A stretch of 64,000 nt of DNA from CAXXOK01 sp001604115 (GCA_034928535.1 JAYFOV010000011.1:1-64000); one strand, 5' to 3'. Counted from the first letter of the stretch, positions 26,527-36,480 are shown. The notes: generated by a model from the letters alone, not told the origin. Program-made: numbers and translations.

Positions 26527-27417
26527 TCAGGTTTCCAACGCCGGCAGGCGGCGCTCGTTCACAAACATACCGGTGTGCTGCGGCACCTGAAAACGCCGCA
26601 CAAAATATTCACACTTGCACAGAAATAAATAGTAGATATTATAGCCGCAGCCATGGAGCGTTTCAAAGTTGGCCTGCCCTTTGGCGATGATCACATCCGC
26701 TTCCCGCAGTACCGTCTGCGCCCCAACGCTGCATGCCGCCAGCACCGTGCCCGCCAATGCATTGCCGTTGCCCATCGTATGCACCAGTTCCGTTAACCCC
26801 ACTGCAGCCGCATCCTCCAGCGTGGCATCATTCAGCGTCGGCGCACCACGAACCATTACCGTAAAGTTTGCCTGCGGAAAACGCGCCATCAGCACTTCGA
26901 TCAGCAGCTTATCCAATACGATCTCCCCGGCATTGTCCGTAAGATAGACGATCCTTTCAGCCAAAGGCAATTGCTCGCAAAACAATGCATATTCTGCGGC
27001 ATCCAGCGCCTCCTGATCCGCTTCTTGAAGCAGCGCATCCAGTAAATGATCCTGCACCTCATGCCCGGCGGCAAAATCGATATAGTTCCCAGCTCTGGCC
27101 AGCTGGATGGCATAACGCAGCGGATCCTGCGCACGGCAAACTAGCGCGCGAAGTGCCGGCTCCAGCGCCAGCATGCGGCTGTTGTATTGCGCTTTGAGCG
27201 CAGCAAAATCCAGTGTTTTGCGCTCGCCAAAATACTGGCGGTAAATCGCATCCACCCGCGCAGAGATCTGCGCGGTGCAAAAATCAGGATCACAGCCCGC
27301 TATCATGCCTAGCACCTCCCGCTGGTAGCGGGCTTTCAGTTCCATGCCGGCTGTTTTCGGCACGGCTTTTATATCGCGCTGCAAAAGGCAAAGGATACAT
27401 TCGGCGCACGTTCTCAC
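26527..27417 (-). CDS. DUF89 (ARMT1-like) damage-control phosphatase-type protein
   Basis: A 296-residue member of the DUF89/ARMT1 metal-dependent phosphatase family. It opens with a Cys cluster CAECILC (Cys4, 7, 10), typical of the prokaryotic subgroup I, and has the family metal/phosphate motif YLTDNAGEIVLDK and later IIAKGQANFETL. Relatives dephosphorylate damaged sugar- or cofactor-phosphates; the substrate here is unknown. Divergent from dgt with about 110 bases between them. Confidence 0.83.
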   Translation of the reverse strand: MRTCAECILCLLQRDIKAVPKTAGMELKARYQREVLGMIAGCDPDFCTAQISARVDAIYRQYFGERKTLDFAALKAQYNSRMLALEPALRALVCRAQDPLRYAIQLARAGNYIDFAAGHEVQDHLLDALLQEADQEALDAAEYALFCEQLPLAERIVYLTDNAGEIVLDKLLIEVLMARFPQANFTVMVRGAPTLNDATLEDAAAVGLTELVHTMGNGNALAGTVLAACSVGAQTVLREADVIIAKGQANFETLHGCGYNIYYLFLCKCEYFVRRFQVPQHTGMFVNERRLPALET

Positions 27418-27525
27418 GGCTCACCCTCCCAAAGGTAAAACTTCATCGCATGATACCATAAAGAAAGGGAAAACGCGAACCGGCAAGGAATAACACAAGG
27501 GGCGACCGATGAGGGAGGGCTTGGC

Positions 27526-28530
27526 ATGACCATACGCGAGCAGTGGGAAAAGCATGAGGAGCTGTGGCTGAGCAAGTATGCCATGCGCAGCGTTGCTACA
27601 CGCGGACGGGAGCACCCCATCCGCCCATGTGATGTGCGTGCTGAGTTCCAGCGGGATCGGGACCGGATCATTCATTGCAAGAGCTTCCGCCGCCTCAAAT
27701 TCAAGACGCAGGTTTTTCTTGCCCCCAAGGGCGATCACTACCGCACGCGCCTCACCCATACGCTGGAGGTATCCCAGGTAGCACGCACGCTTGCGCGCGC
27801 GCTGCGCCTGAATGAGGATTTGACCGAGGCCATCGCGCTGGGTCATGATCTGGGGCACACGCCTTTTGGCCACATCGGGGAGAAAACGCTGGATCGGCTT
27901 GTGCCAGGGGGCTTCCAACACAACGCGCAAAGTCTGCGTATGGTGGAGGTGTTGGAAAAGGAAGGGCAGGGGCTCAACCTGACCTGGGAGGTGCGCGACG
28001 GCATCCGCAACCATAGCGGCACAAATGATCCCGCCACGCTGGAAGGGTGGTGCGTGCGCCGCGCTGACCGTATTGCCTATATCAACCATGATATTGATGA
28101 CGCCATCCGCGGCGGCATACTCAAACCCTTTGAGCTGCCGCGCCAGTGCCTTGAAGTACTGGGGGATACGCACAGCAAACGCATCAATACCATGATTATG
28201 GATATCGTAGCCAACAGTGAGGGGCAACCTTTTGTGCGCATGAGCCCCGAGGTGAGCCAGGCCAGCGACGCGCTGCGCGCCTTTCTCTTTGAAAGGGTGT
28301 ATAACGACAGCTGGCGCGCACAGGAAGAAAAGCGCTGCGATTTTGTGCTGGACGCGCTCTACACCCACTACTGCCAAAACCCTACCTCCATGCCGGATGA
28401 GTATGTGCAGATCGTGTACCGGGAAGGGGTGGAACGCGCCGTGTGCGATTACCTCGCCTGCATGACTGACCGCTACGCGACCGATGATTTTACGGCGCTT
28501 TTTGTGCCCAACGATTTCGCCATCCGTTGA
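27526..28530 (+). CDS. dgt: dGTPase-like deoxynucleotide triphosphohydrolase
   Basis: A 334-residue HD-domain enzyme that removes triphosphate from dNTPs. The HD ligands are in TRLTHTLEV, LGHDLGHTPFGH and the NHDIDDAIR segment; an N-terminal RPCDVRAEFQRDRDRIIHCKSFRRL stretch is typical of Dgt/DgtB. The start follows GAGGGAGG. It heads the dgt-dnaG-sigA-trmK-nif3 block, an order conserved in many Clostridia. Confidence 0.9.
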   Translation: MTIREQWEKHEELWLSKYAMRSVATRGREHPIRPCDVRAEFQRDRDRIIHCKSFRRLKFKTQVFLAPKGDHYRTRLTHTLEVSQVARTLARALRLNEDLTEAIALGHDLGHTPFGHIGEKTLDRLVPGGFQHNAQSLRMVEVLEKEGQGLNLTWEVRDGIRNHSGTNDPATLEGWCVRRADRIAYINHDIDDAIRGGILKPFELPRQCLEVLGDTHSKRINTMIMDIVANSEGQPFVRMSPEVSQASDALRAFLFERVYNDSWRAQEEKRCDFVLDALYTHYCQNPTSMPDEYVQIVYREGVERAVCDYLACMTDRYATDDFTALFVPNDFAIR

Positions 28531-28623
28531 TTCCCAAAGTGTGCGCGCCCTTTACAGAAAATGTTCCAGCCCATTGCAGGAAAGCCCCTGCAAGCGGCGA
28601 ATCAGTTAGAAGGTGAAACAAGC

Positions 28624-30357
28624 ATGGCAGGTAGGTTCCCATCGACATGGCTGGACGCACTTCGCGCCCGCGCGGATATCGTACAGATCGTGTCGCAATA
28701 TGTACCGCTGAAGAAAAACGGGCATAGATACGTAGGTCTGTGCCCGTTTCACAACGAAAAGACGCCCTCCTTCTCGGTGGATGCACAAAAGCAGGTATAT
28801 TACTGCTTTGGGTGCAAAGCCGGGGGCAGTGTGATCCAGTTTGTGATGGATATTGAGCGGTTGGAGTTTCAGGAGGCGGTGCAACACCTGGCGGAGCAAT
28901 TGCACCTGCCGCTGCCGGAATTGCAAAACGATCCGGACTATGAGCGCAGGCGGACGCTCAAGGAGCGCATCTACCTGGCCAATCAGGCGGCGGCGCGGCT
29001 CTACCATCAAGCGCTGTGGGAACCGCAGGGCGAAAGCGTCTTGACCTATGTGCAAAAGCGTGGGCTCAGTGATGCGGTCATCCGGCGCTTCGGCATCGGC
29101 GCAGCCACGGGTGCGAGCATCCTCAAGCCGCTAATGGATCAAGGTTTTACGCAGGAAGAGCTGATCGCCGCAGGCCTTTTGTACCAACGGGAAGGCCGCA
29201 CAGGCGATATGTTCCGCAATCGTGCCGTGTTTCCCATCATTGATGCGTATGGCAATGTGCTCGGCTTCGGCGGGCGCGCCATGGGCGATGTGCAGCCAAA
29301 ATACCTCAACACCAGTGACACCCCGGCCTTTAACAAACGTTATAACGTGTTTGCAGCAAACCTGCTGCGCAAGGCAAAAGGGCTCGCGCGGGTCATTCTG
29401 GTGGAGGGGTATATGGATGTGGTGGCGCTCACCCAGTTTGGGGTGGAAGGTGTTGCCGCAACGCTTGGTACGGCGCTCACGCCCGAACAGGCGCGCCTGC
29501 TTTCGCGCTTTGCGCCGGAAGTATGGCTGGCCTATGATGGCGATGCAGCCGGCCAGCATGCCATCCTGCGCGGGCTTTCCGTGCTGGAGGAGGTGCACAT
29601 ACCCTGCCGCGTGCTTGATTTTCCCGGTGGGCTGGATCCGGATGAGTTCATCCGGCAGGAAGGGGTGGATGCATTCCTTTCGCTCAAGCCTATCAGCGCC
29701 ACTACCTACCGCCTGCGGCGGGAAAAGGAAACGCACGACCTTTCCAGCGAGGATGGCCGCACCGCCTACGCCAAAGCAGGCGCGGCCATTCTGAGAACCG
29801 TGCGCGAACCGGTGGAACTGGAAAACTACGTCAAGCAGCTTGCCTTTGAAACCGGCTTTACCCGTGAGGTGTTGCTGGATCAAATCGGCATTGCCCCCAA
29901 GGCGCCCGCGCAGGTTCCCGCCCCACGCCGGGATGCGCTTCGCGCACAGGCACGGGAGGCGCGCGCCACAGACATGACCGCCCTCACCCTGATGGCTGCC
30001 CTGGCAACCGGCAGGTTGCCCCAGGGCGCCGTGAGCGCGGAAGAATTCCAGGATGCGCAGCTGCGCGCCATGGCGGAAGCGCTGCTGCAAGGCCAAAGCA
30101 TTGCGGAGGTCATGGAAAGCCAGCCGGATGAGCAGGGACGCGCGCTCATCGCCACCATGCTGGAGATTCAGACTGAGGCGGATGACGCGGGGCTGCGCCG
30201 CATGGCGCAGGACTGTATCCGGCGCATGCGCAGCGCAAGGCTCGGCGCGGAATTAGAGGAAATTGCCCGCGCCATGCCGAATGTACCTGAAGGCGAACGC
30301 GCCGCCCTCACCCTGCAATCCATGCGCATCATGGAGCAGCTCAAAGAGCTGGAATGA
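28624..30357 (+). CDS. dnaG: DNA primase
   Basis: A 577-residue primase that lays RNA primers at the fork. The N-terminal zinc-binding CHC2 domain (GLCPFHNEKTPSF...YYCFGCKAGG), the RNA-polymerase core, and the TOPRIM signatures VEGYMDVVAL and YDGDAAGQHA are intact. The C-terminal third (from about residue 440) is Ala-rich and should bind the replicative helicase. ATG at 28624 follows GAAGGTGAAAC; longer forms lack a site. Confidence 0.96.
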   Translation: MAGRFPSTWLDALRARADIVQIVSQYVPLKKNGHRYVGLCPFHNEKTPSFSVDAQKQVYYCFGCKAGGSVIQFVMDIERLEFQEAVQHLAEQLHLPLPELQNDPDYERRRTLKERIYLANQAAARLYHQALWEPQGESVLTYVQKRGLSDAVIRRFGIGAATGASILKPLMDQGFTQEELIAAGLLYQREGRTGDMFRNRAVFPIIDAYGNVLGFGGRAMGDVQPKYLNTSDTPAFNKRYNVFAANLLRKAKGLARVILVEGYMDVVALTQFGVEGVAATLGTALTPEQARLLSRFAPEVWLAYDGDAAGQHAILRGLSVLEEVHIPCRVLDFPGGLDPDEFIRQEGVDAFLSLKPISATTYRLRREKETHDLSSEDGRTAYAKAGAAILRTVREPVELENYVKQLAFETGFTREVLLDQIGIAPKAPAQVPAPRRDALRAQAREARATDMTALTLMAALATGRLPQGAVSAEEFQDAQLRAMAEALLQGQSIAEVMESQPDEQGRALIATMLEIQTEADDAGLRRMAQDCIRRMRSARLGAELEEIARAMPNVPEGERAALTLQSMRIMEQLKELE

Positions 30358-30489
30358 TTTTCCCTACGGTTTCAATGCATCTCATTTACGGACACATGCT
30401 CTTTGAGGCCTTTCTGCGCCGCAAAGCGCGACGACCGCTGACCCCCACCCGCAAAGACACGGCCTTTTCACATTGAAGGAGTGATGAAG

Positions 30490-31572
30490 TTGAGCAACCA
30501 TTCGCCCGAGGCGATCAAGTTGAAACTCAACGAGCTATACGAGGACGCCAAGACCAAAGGCACGATCACCCGCGACGAAATCGCAAACCAGGCCATGGAT
30601 CTGGAGATCGACGCCGATCAGATGAGCAAGATCTACGAAACGCTTGAAAGCATGGGCGTGGATGTGGTCACTGAATTTGATCCCGTACCCCCAGACGAGC
30701 TGATCGAGCCGGACAAAATAGACCTGAGCGTCCCCGACGGCGTGAGCATCGACGATCCTGTGCGCATGTACCTCAAGGAGATCGGCAAGGTTCCCCTGTT
30801 GACTGCCGATGAGGAAATCGACATTGCCAAGCGCATGGAAGAAGGCGACGATGTCGCCAAACAAAAACTGACCGAAGCCAACCTGCGCCTTGTGGTGTCC
30901 ATTGCCAAGCGTTATGTGGGGCGGGGCATGTTGTTTCTGGATCTCATCCAGGAGGGAAACCTCGGCCTTATCAAGGCTGTGGATAAGTTTGACTACCGCA
31001 AAGGCTATAAGTTTTCCACCTATGCCACATGGTGGATCCGCCAGGCCATCACCCGTGCGATCGCCGATCAGGCGCGCACCATCCGTATCCCCGTGCATAT
31101 GGTTGAAACCATCAACAAGCTCATCCGCGTTTCCCGCCAGCTTTTGCAGGATTATGGGCGCGAGCCCACCCCGGATGAGATTGCCAAAGTGATGAACATC
31201 AGCGAGGGCAAGGTGCGTGAAATCATTAAGATCGCGCAGGAGCCCGTGTCGCTGGAAACGCCCATCGGTGAAGAAGAGGACAGCCATCTGGGCGATTTTA
31301 TCCCCGATGAGGATGCGCCCGCCCCGGCCGAAGCCGCCAGCTTCACCCTCATGAAGGAGCAGCTCCTGGACGTGCTGGACACCCTCACCCCCCGTGAGGA
31401 AAAGGTTCTTCGCCTGCGTTTTGGCCTGGATGATGGCCATCAACGCACTTTGGAGGAGGTAGGCCGCGTGTTCAAGGTAACGCGCGAGCGCATCCGCCAG
31501 ATCGAAGCCAAGGCGCTGCGCAAGCTGCGCCACCCCAGCCGCAGCAAAAAACTGAAAGACTACCTTGACTGA
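30490..31572 (+). CDS. sigA: RNA polymerase primary sigma factor (SigA/RpoD)
   Basis: A 360-residue sigma-70. Region 1.2 (DPVRMYLKEIGKVPLLTADEE), regions 2.1-2.4 (ANLRLVVSIAKRYVGRGM, FLDLIQEGN, YKFSTYATWWIRQAITRAIADQ), region 3 and the 4.2 helix-turn-helix (TLEEVGRVFKVTRERIRQIEAKALRKLRHP) are complete. AAGGAG is eight bases from a TTG at 30490, and only two bases from an ATG at 30484, so TTG is the likely start. Its presence directly after dnaG is the standard Firmicute arrangement. Confidence 0.95.
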   Translation: MSNHSPEAIKLKLNELYEDAKTKGTITRDEIANQAMDLEIDADQMSKIYETLESMGVDVVTEFDPVPPDELIEPDKIDLSVPDGVSIDDPVRMYLKEIGKVPLLTADEEIDIAKRMEEGDDVAKQKLTEANLRLVVSIAKRYVGRGMLFLDLIQEGNLGLIKAVDKFDYRKGYKFSTYATWWIRQAITRAIADQARTIRIPVHMVETINKLIRVSRQLLQDYGREPTPDEIAKVMNISEGKVREIIKIAQEPVSLETPIGEEEDSHLGDFIPDEDAPAPAEAASFTLMKEQLLDVLDTLTPREEKVLRLRFGLDDGHQRTLEEVGRVFKVTRERIRQIEAKALRKLRHPSRSKKLKDYLD

Positions 31573-31747
31573 TATGCCCGCATCCATCAACGCCCGGCAG
31601 CCAGAGGCCTTCGCAGGCGCACAGGCGATGGCTGCCGAAGCACAATTGCACACCCCTGCTTTGAAAAGCGGGCAGGCGCAACGGCCAGGCAGTGATGCCA
31701 CAGGACATTGGCCCGCCTGCAAGCCACCGCGAAACCCGCGGCCTCCC

Positions 31748-32455
31748 ATGCTGGATGCGCGGCTGCGCACCGCCGCGGATTGGGTTACTCCCTGCGGTGT
31801 GTGTGCCGATATCGGATGCGATCACGGCCGGCTGGGCACAGCGCTTTTGCTGGAGCACCGCTGCCAACACCTGTTGGCGGCGGATGTCAGCGCAAAGGCG
31901 CTGGACAAGGCCAGGGCACGTGTCCGTGCGCAAAACCTTGCGGAGTGCACCACGTTTGTCCACGCGGACGGACTTTCTGCGCTGGATGCCCTGCCCGATG
32001 GCAAGGCGGACACGGTTTGCATCCTCGGCATGGGCGGCGACACGCTGTCCGGGATCCTGCGCCGCGGGCAAAGCCGTTTGCAGGGCGCCAAGCTCATCCT
32101 GGGCGCACAAACGGAGCTGCCCACCGTGCGGGAGGCAATCCAGCGCATCGGCTACCGCCTGCAGCAAGAGCGTGTGGTGGCGGTGGATCAACACTTGTAC
32201 CTGCTGATGCTCGCCCTGCCCGCGCAAGGCGACGAGCCCCCCTATACCGCGGCAGAGCTGGCTCTGGGGCCCTGCCTGCTGCACGACATGCCAGCGCAAT
32301 GGCGACCATGGCTTGAGCGACGGGAACGCTTGCTCAGCGGAGCAGTCGCTGCCATGCAAGCATCCGGCGTCCCTGCCACGGAAACCCGCCATGCCGCATC
32401 TGCCTGGGAATTGGCCATCACGCGGGACGCACTTGCCAAATTAGCTGATCCGTAA
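31748..32455 (+). CDS. trmK: tRNA (adenine22-N1)-methyltransferase
   Basis: A 235-residue SAM methyltransferase that makes m1A22 in tRNA. The core begins MLDARLRTAADWVTP, then VCADIGCDHGRLGTALL (SAM-binding) and VCILGMGGDTLSGIL, both TrmK signatures. The ATG at 31748 fits the family N-terminus but has no visible ribosome binding site; an in-frame TTG at 31565, overlapping the sigA stop, would add 61 Pro/Ala-rich residues unlike the family. The position between sigA and nif3 matches the yqfN-yqfO order of B. subtilis. Confidence 0.85.
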   Translation: MLDARLRTAADWVTPCGVCADIGCDHGRLGTALLLEHRCQHLLAADVSAKALDKARARVRAQNLAECTTFVHADGLSALDALPDGKADTVCILGMGGDTLSGILRRGQSRLQGAKLILGAQTELPTVREAIQRIGYRLQQERVVAVDQHLYLLMLALPAQGDEPPYTAAELALGPCLLHDMPAQWRPWLERRERLLSGAVAAMQASGVPATETRHAASAWELAITRDALAKLADP

Positions 32456-32473
32456 TAAGGTAAAGGAGGGCTG

Positions 32474-33250
32474 ATGATGACCGTACGGCATCTGCTGGAC
32501 TGGATCGATCATTTTGCGCCCTTTGCCACGCAGGAAGGTTTCGATAACGCAGGCCTGGTGATCGGCGATCCTGCCGCCGATGTACACCGCATCTTGTTTG
32601 CAGTGGACGCCACCTTGCCGGTCGTGCAGGAAGCCGAACGCTGGGGCGCTGAGCTTATCATCACCCACCACCCGCTGCTGTTTGGCGGCGCTAAGTGCAT
32701 CCGCTATGACCAACCGGAAGGCGCGGTGCTGGCTTCCCTGATGGCAGCGCAAATCAATCTGATTGCGGCGCACACCAATCTGGACAGCGCGCCGGGCGGC
32801 ACAGGCTTTGCGCTAGCCGCAGCGCTGAATCTTACCGCCATCCGCAAAATCGGTGATGACCCTTATCTACGCTTGGGTCGTCTGCCCCGCGCCATCCCTG
32901 CAGGCGAACTGCTTCCTCACATCGATGAGCTCCTGCATGCACATACGCGCATGTATGGCGATACCACCGCTCCCCTGCGCCGCATTGCCGTGGCGCCCGG
33001 TGCTTACGGCGAGGGTTATACCGCTGCCGCACAGGCAGGCGCGCAGGCATTTGTGGTTGGCGAAATCAAGCACCACGAAATCTTGGCTGCACTGGCGCTT
33101 GGCTTGGTGGTTTTTGAAACCGGCCACCATGAAACCGAGCAGCCCGGCATGGCAGCCCTTTATCAACGTTTTCTATCAGATGCGCAAGCCGGCTGGCCGG
33201 TGGAAGCGCGCCTGACCACTATACCGCCGTACGTATGCACCGCCCGCTAA
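32474..33250 (+). CDS. NIF3-family dinuclear metal centre protein (YqfO-like)
   Basis: A 258-residue NIF3 homologue without the extra central domain found in the larger B. subtilis YqfO. It shows the metal-ligand segments IITHHPLLF and AHTNLDSAPGGT and the C-terminal VGEIKHHEIL...VFETGHHETE. Biochemical role of this family is still uncertain; GTP cyclohydrolase-like and metal-handling functions have been proposed. AAAGGAGG precedes the ATG, 19 bases after trmK. Confidence 0.9.
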   Translation: MMTVRHLLDWIDHFAPFATQEGFDNAGLVIGDPAADVHRILFAVDATLPVVQEAERWGAELIITHHPLLFGGAKCIRYDQPEGAVLASLMAAQINLIAAHTNLDSAPGGTGFALAAALNLTAIRKIGDDPYLRLGRLPRAIPAGELLPHIDELLHAHTRMYGDTTAPLRRIAVAPGAYGEGYTAAAQAGAQAFVVGEIKHHEILAALALGLVVFETGHHETEQPGMAALYQRFLSDAQAGWPVEARLTTIPPYVCTAR

Positions 33251-33313
33251 AGGCGCGTGAAACGGGCGCGGATCATCGCTCCCAGTGGAGCTTCGCACAC
33301 GAAGGAGGTCGCT

Positions 33314-34021
33314 ATGGAACAGATCGAAATGCTGTGGGAATTCCAACAGGCCGACATGGAGGCGGATGCGTTCGAAAGCGAAATCAAGCGCTCGCCAAAC
33401 CGCCTGGCGCTGAAGAAGAACCGTGACTTTTTGCTTGAACAGCAAAACGCGGTCAAGCAGATGGAAGAGCAGATCGCCGAAATGCTGGATCGCGTGGATG
33501 TGATCAAGGACGCGATCGAGCGGCAGATGGAGCAGCTCAAAGCGCTGCAGACCCGCCTGACCGAGACCCCGCCCGATAGCCTGGAGGAGGCGCGTGCCTT
33601 CGCGCAGGATGCCGGCAAGCTAGTCGGCAACATCCAAAGCTATGAGGCGGAAATGAAACGTATTCAGCAGGATGCCGGCGACCACGAACGCCAGCAGAAG
33701 GAAATCGGCGTCAAGTACGCCAAAGTCAAGGCTGAGTATGAAAAGCAAAAAGTAGAATATGAGGAAGAGTATAAGGAGCAGGTGAAGGCGCTGGAAGATA
33801 AGCGCGCAGCCGCTCAGGAAAAGGGCAAGGATATCGAGCCCGCCCTCATGGAGCGCTACCAGACCATCAAAAAGCACTGCATCCCGCCGGTTGCCAAGCT
33901 GGTCAATGGTCAGTGCGGCGGTTGCTACATGGGTCTGCCGCAGGTCACACTGCGCAATCTCAAATCCGGCGCAAAAATCATCGAGTGTGAATCCTGCGGG
34001 CGTATGATTGTCCCGCTCTAA
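33314..34021 (+). CDS. Coiled-coil protein with C-terminal C4 zinc ribbon
   Basis: A 235-residue protein with a long helical coiled coil (about residues 5-170, rich in Glu, Gln, Lys and Ala) followed by a C4-type zinc ribbon, CGGCYMGLP and CESCGRMI (zf-RING_7 family). Proteins of this kind lie next to NIF3 genes in many bacteria, as here, but their function is not established. ATG at 33314 has GAAGGAGG upstream. Confidence 0.85.
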   Translation: MEQIEMLWEFQQADMEADAFESEIKRSPNRLALKKNRDFLLEQQNAVKQMEEQIAEMLDRVDVIKDAIERQMEQLKALQTRLTETPPDSLEEARAFAQDAGKLVGNIQSYEAEMKRIQQDAGDHERQQKEIGVKYAKVKAEYEKQKVEYEEEYKEQVKALEDKRAAAQEKGKDIEPALMERYQTIKKHCIPPVAKLVNGQCGGCYMGLPQVTLRNLKSGAKIIECESCGRMIVPL

Positions 34022-34083
34022 CCACAAATAAAAAAGGCGGGCGTCAACATGGCGCCCGCTTGCGCTTTCAGGGAGGTTGGACC

Positions 34084-35415
34084 ATGATACCCGACATCAT
34101 ATCCATCATCGAAAAAAAGAAACTGGGGCATGCCCTCACTCAGGAGGAAATCGCTTTTTTCGCGGACGGCGCGGCGCACGGCACCATCCGGGATTATCAA
34201 ATCGCTGCGCTGCTCATGGCCATCCGCCTGAACGGCATGAACCGGGAGGAAACCGTGAACCTGACGCTGGCCATGGCGCGTTCCGGTGATATGGTGGATC
34301 TTTCCGCCATCCCCGGTGTCCCAACGGACAAACATTCTACCGGTGGCGTTGGCGATACCACGACATTGATCCTGGCGCCGCTGGTGGCAGCTTGCGGCGT
34401 ACCCGTAGCCAAGATGAGCGGCCGCGGCCTTGGCCATACCGGCGGCACCTTGGACAAACTGGAAAGCATCCGCGGTTTTCGCATCGGGCTGTCCATGGCA
34501 GAGTTCATCGCGCAGGTGCAGCGCATCGGCGTGTCCGTCATTGGGCAAACAGGGAACCTCGCCCCTGCCGATAAAGAGCTTTATGCCCTGCGGGATGTGA
34601 CCTCCACGGTAGATAGCCTGCCGCTGATTGCCTCCAGCATCATGAGCAAGAAGCTTGCCAGCGGCGCGCAGGGCATCGTGCTGGACGTGAAAACCGGGTC
34701 CGGCGCCATCATGCATACCCTCCGGGAAAGCATCGATCTGGCGCAGGCTATGGTGCACATCGGTGCGGATGCGGGGCGGCGCATGGTCGCGCTGGTCACA
34801 GATATGGGCGAACCGCTGGGCAGCCATGTGGGCAATGCGCTGGAGGTCAAGGAGGCCATCGATGTGTTGAGTGGTCGCGTGCAGGGACCGCTGCTCACAG
34901 TATCTTTGGCGTTGGGTTCCTATATGCTCATGGCCGGCGGCGCGGCGCAAACGCCGCAGCAAGGCGAAGCCCTGCTGCGCTCTGCCCTGGAAAACGGCAG
35001 CGGCCTGGCTAAGCTGCGGGACATGATCGCCGCACAGGGTGGCGATGCGCGCGTGTGCGACGATGTTTCCCTGCTGCCTCAGGCCAAGGTGCGCAGGGAT
35101 GTGCCTGCCCTGGCGCCAGGTTATCTGCACAGGATGGATACCACTGCGCTGGGCAATACGGCGCAGCGCATCGGCGCAGGCCGGCGGGAGAAAACCGACA
35201 TCATTGATTACAGCGTCGGGTTTGTGCTGAACAAACGCATCGGCGATGCCGTGCAACCTGGCGATGCGCTTGCAACTGTCTACTGCAAAAACGAAGAGGA
35301 CGCTGCCTTTGCCATCCATGAGATTCAAAGCGCCATAGCCATCCGGCCGGAGCAAGCCCTGCCGCTCAAGCTCATCCACGCCATTGTGGAGGTGGATCGC
35401 ATCACCGAATGCTAA
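34084..35415 (+). CDS. pdp: Pyrimidine-nucleoside phosphorylase
   Basis: A 443-residue enzyme that phosphorolyses uridine, thymidine and deoxyuridine. It has the family fold from IPDIISIIEKKKLGHALTQEE, the phosphate site KHSTGGVGDTTTL, the signature SGRGLGHTGGTLDKLES, and the C-terminal PYNP_C domain from about residue 345. Pdp (broad) rather than DeoA (thymidine only) is the better guess for a Gram-positive, but it is not decided by the sequence. ATG follows GGGAGGTTGG. Confidence 0.92.
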   Translation: MIPDIISIIEKKKLGHALTQEEIAFFADGAAHGTIRDYQIAALLMAIRLNGMNREETVNLTLAMARSGDMVDLSAIPGVPTDKHSTGGVGDTTTLILAPLVAACGVPVAKMSGRGLGHTGGTLDKLESIRGFRIGLSMAEFIAQVQRIGVSVIGQTGNLAPADKELYALRDVTSTVDSLPLIASSIMSKKLASGAQGIVLDVKTGSGAIMHTLRESIDLAQAMVHIGADAGRRMVALVTDMGEPLGSHVGNALEVKEAIDVLSGRVQGPLLTVSLALGSYMLMAGGAAQTPQQGEALLRSALENGSGLAKLRDMIAAQGGDARVCDDVSLLPQAKVRRDVPALAPGYLHRMDTTALGNTAQRIGAGRREKTDIIDYSVGFVLNKRIGDAVQPGDALATVYCKNEEDAAFAIHEIQSAIAIRPEQALPLKLIHAIVEVDRITEC

Positions 35416-35658
35416 GCATTGCGGGCGCTTGCCGGGGCAGCAGGCCTTCCATGCAGCATGCAACGCCGCTTAGGCACAGCCTGGTTCGATACCTTGTTGC
35501 ACCGGGCATGGCGCACGCTTGCCGCCATGCAATCGCTGCGACATCCTGATTCGGCATCCGGCGCACGCACGCCCACCGGATTCCGCTCGACACCTACCCG
35601 CATACCCACCCGGTTTCCCGTTGCACTGCACCCCTGTTGTATGGAAGGAGTTGACCCC

Positions 35659-36291
35659 ATGCCTTCGGCTAAACGTTTCCTGCCCTGTCTGCTGTGCGCC
35701 CTGGTGATGATCGCCGCCGTACCCGCCCTCGCTGCCGAAATCTTTACCTACGCCGATCTGAATGTAAACGGCGTGCCTGCAGGCACGTCCGTGCAGGAAG
35801 CCATTGCCCTGCTGGGTGAACCGCTCGTGCAGGATGCGCCAAGGGAAGTGCCGGCCAGCGGCGAAGTGCAACAGCTGCTGCACTATGCCGGGCTAACCCT
35901 GACCTTTACCGACGACCGGCTCAGCGATGCGGATCTCGTCACCGATGCCTACACCACCGTGCGCGGCTTGAAGCTCGGCGATCCGGAGTCCTTGCTGCAA
36001 AGCCTTTTCCCCTATGATGCCGCCACTGCTGCATCCGAAGGCATCCTGTATTCAGCAGGATGGGTCGAGGCGCTGGGTCTGCCTTTGCCCCCCAGCGGCA
36101 CTGTGAAGGCCGAAGAGACCAACCGCCTTGCCTATGCTTACCTTGCGCCTGTGACCCCCTATGCGGATGCCGCGCTTGAATCCGATGAGAATTTTGTATA
36201 TGAGCCGACAGCCATGTTTGTGGCGCAGGTCGATCCTTCCAGCCATGTCATCACCCGCATGCAGTGGTCAGTGCACCCCTTGGCGGAGTGA
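35659..36291 (+). CDS. Secreted protein of unknown function
   Basis: A 210-residue protein with a clear signal peptide (KRFLPCLLCALVMIAAVPALAA, cleaved about residue 24). The mature part has mixed alpha/beta composition with a repeated A(A/T)LxLGDP or ALLGEP pattern, loosely reminiscent of the small repeat fold in which a secreted 189-residue protein at 52513 also shows ALGMDQKEA. No conserved catalytic motif is seen and I cannot assign a family. GGAAGGAG precedes the ATG. About 240 bases without a gene separate it from pdp. Confidence 0.75.
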   Translation: MPSAKRFLPCLLCALVMIAAVPALAAEIFTYADLNVNGVPAGTSVQEAIALLGEPLVQDAPREVPASGEVQQLLHYAGLTLTFTDDRLSDADLVTDAYTTVRGLKLGDPESLLQSLFPYDAATAASEGILYSAGWVEALGLPLPPSGTVKAEETNRLAYAYLAPVTPYADAALESDENFVYEPTAMFVAQVDPSSHVITRMQWSVHPLAE

Positions 36292-36338
36292 TATGACCAA
36301 ACCATACGCTGTACGCGCCAAACAGTACAGATGGCGAA

Positions 36339-36367
36339 TTGACAGCCCGCATGGCGAGTGATAGAAT
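36339..36367 (+). promoter_or_regulatory. Promoter of the cation P-type ATPase gene
   Basis: Perfect TTGACA (36339-36344), 17-base spacer, TAGAAT (36362-36367). Transcription would start near 36374, just before the riboswitch. Confidence 0.75.
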
Positions 36368-36382
36368 CAATGCAATTGCATA

Positions 36383-36480
36383 GCCATGAGGGAGTAATTC
36401 GCGCCTGCGGGCGCGGTCTGGCCAACAGCCCCGCGGGCACCTATGCCCACTGGCCAGCCTTAATGAGTGAGACTCATGTA
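36383..36480 (+). promoter_or_regulatory. Probable yybP-ykoY (Mn2+) riboswitch
   Basis: Helix P1 pairs CATGAG (36385-36390) with CTCATG (36473-36478). Directly inside are GGAGTA (36391-36396) and GTGAGA on the other strand, the two halves of the conserved metal-binding loop of the yybP-ykoY class. Farther in is a GC-rich hairpin and GGCCAACA, matching the second conserved loop (CGTCAACA in the L. lactis example). Known yybP-ykoY elements sit before Mn2+ exporters and P-type ATPases, exactly as here. P1's 3' strand is shared with the downstream terminator. Confidence 0.75.

Noticed and set aside
34028..34057. GGCGGGCG/CGCCCGC hairpin after the zinc-ribbon gene as a terminator
   Set aside because: No T run follows on the plus strand, and pdp follows at once on the same strand; it may be only a weak hairpin.
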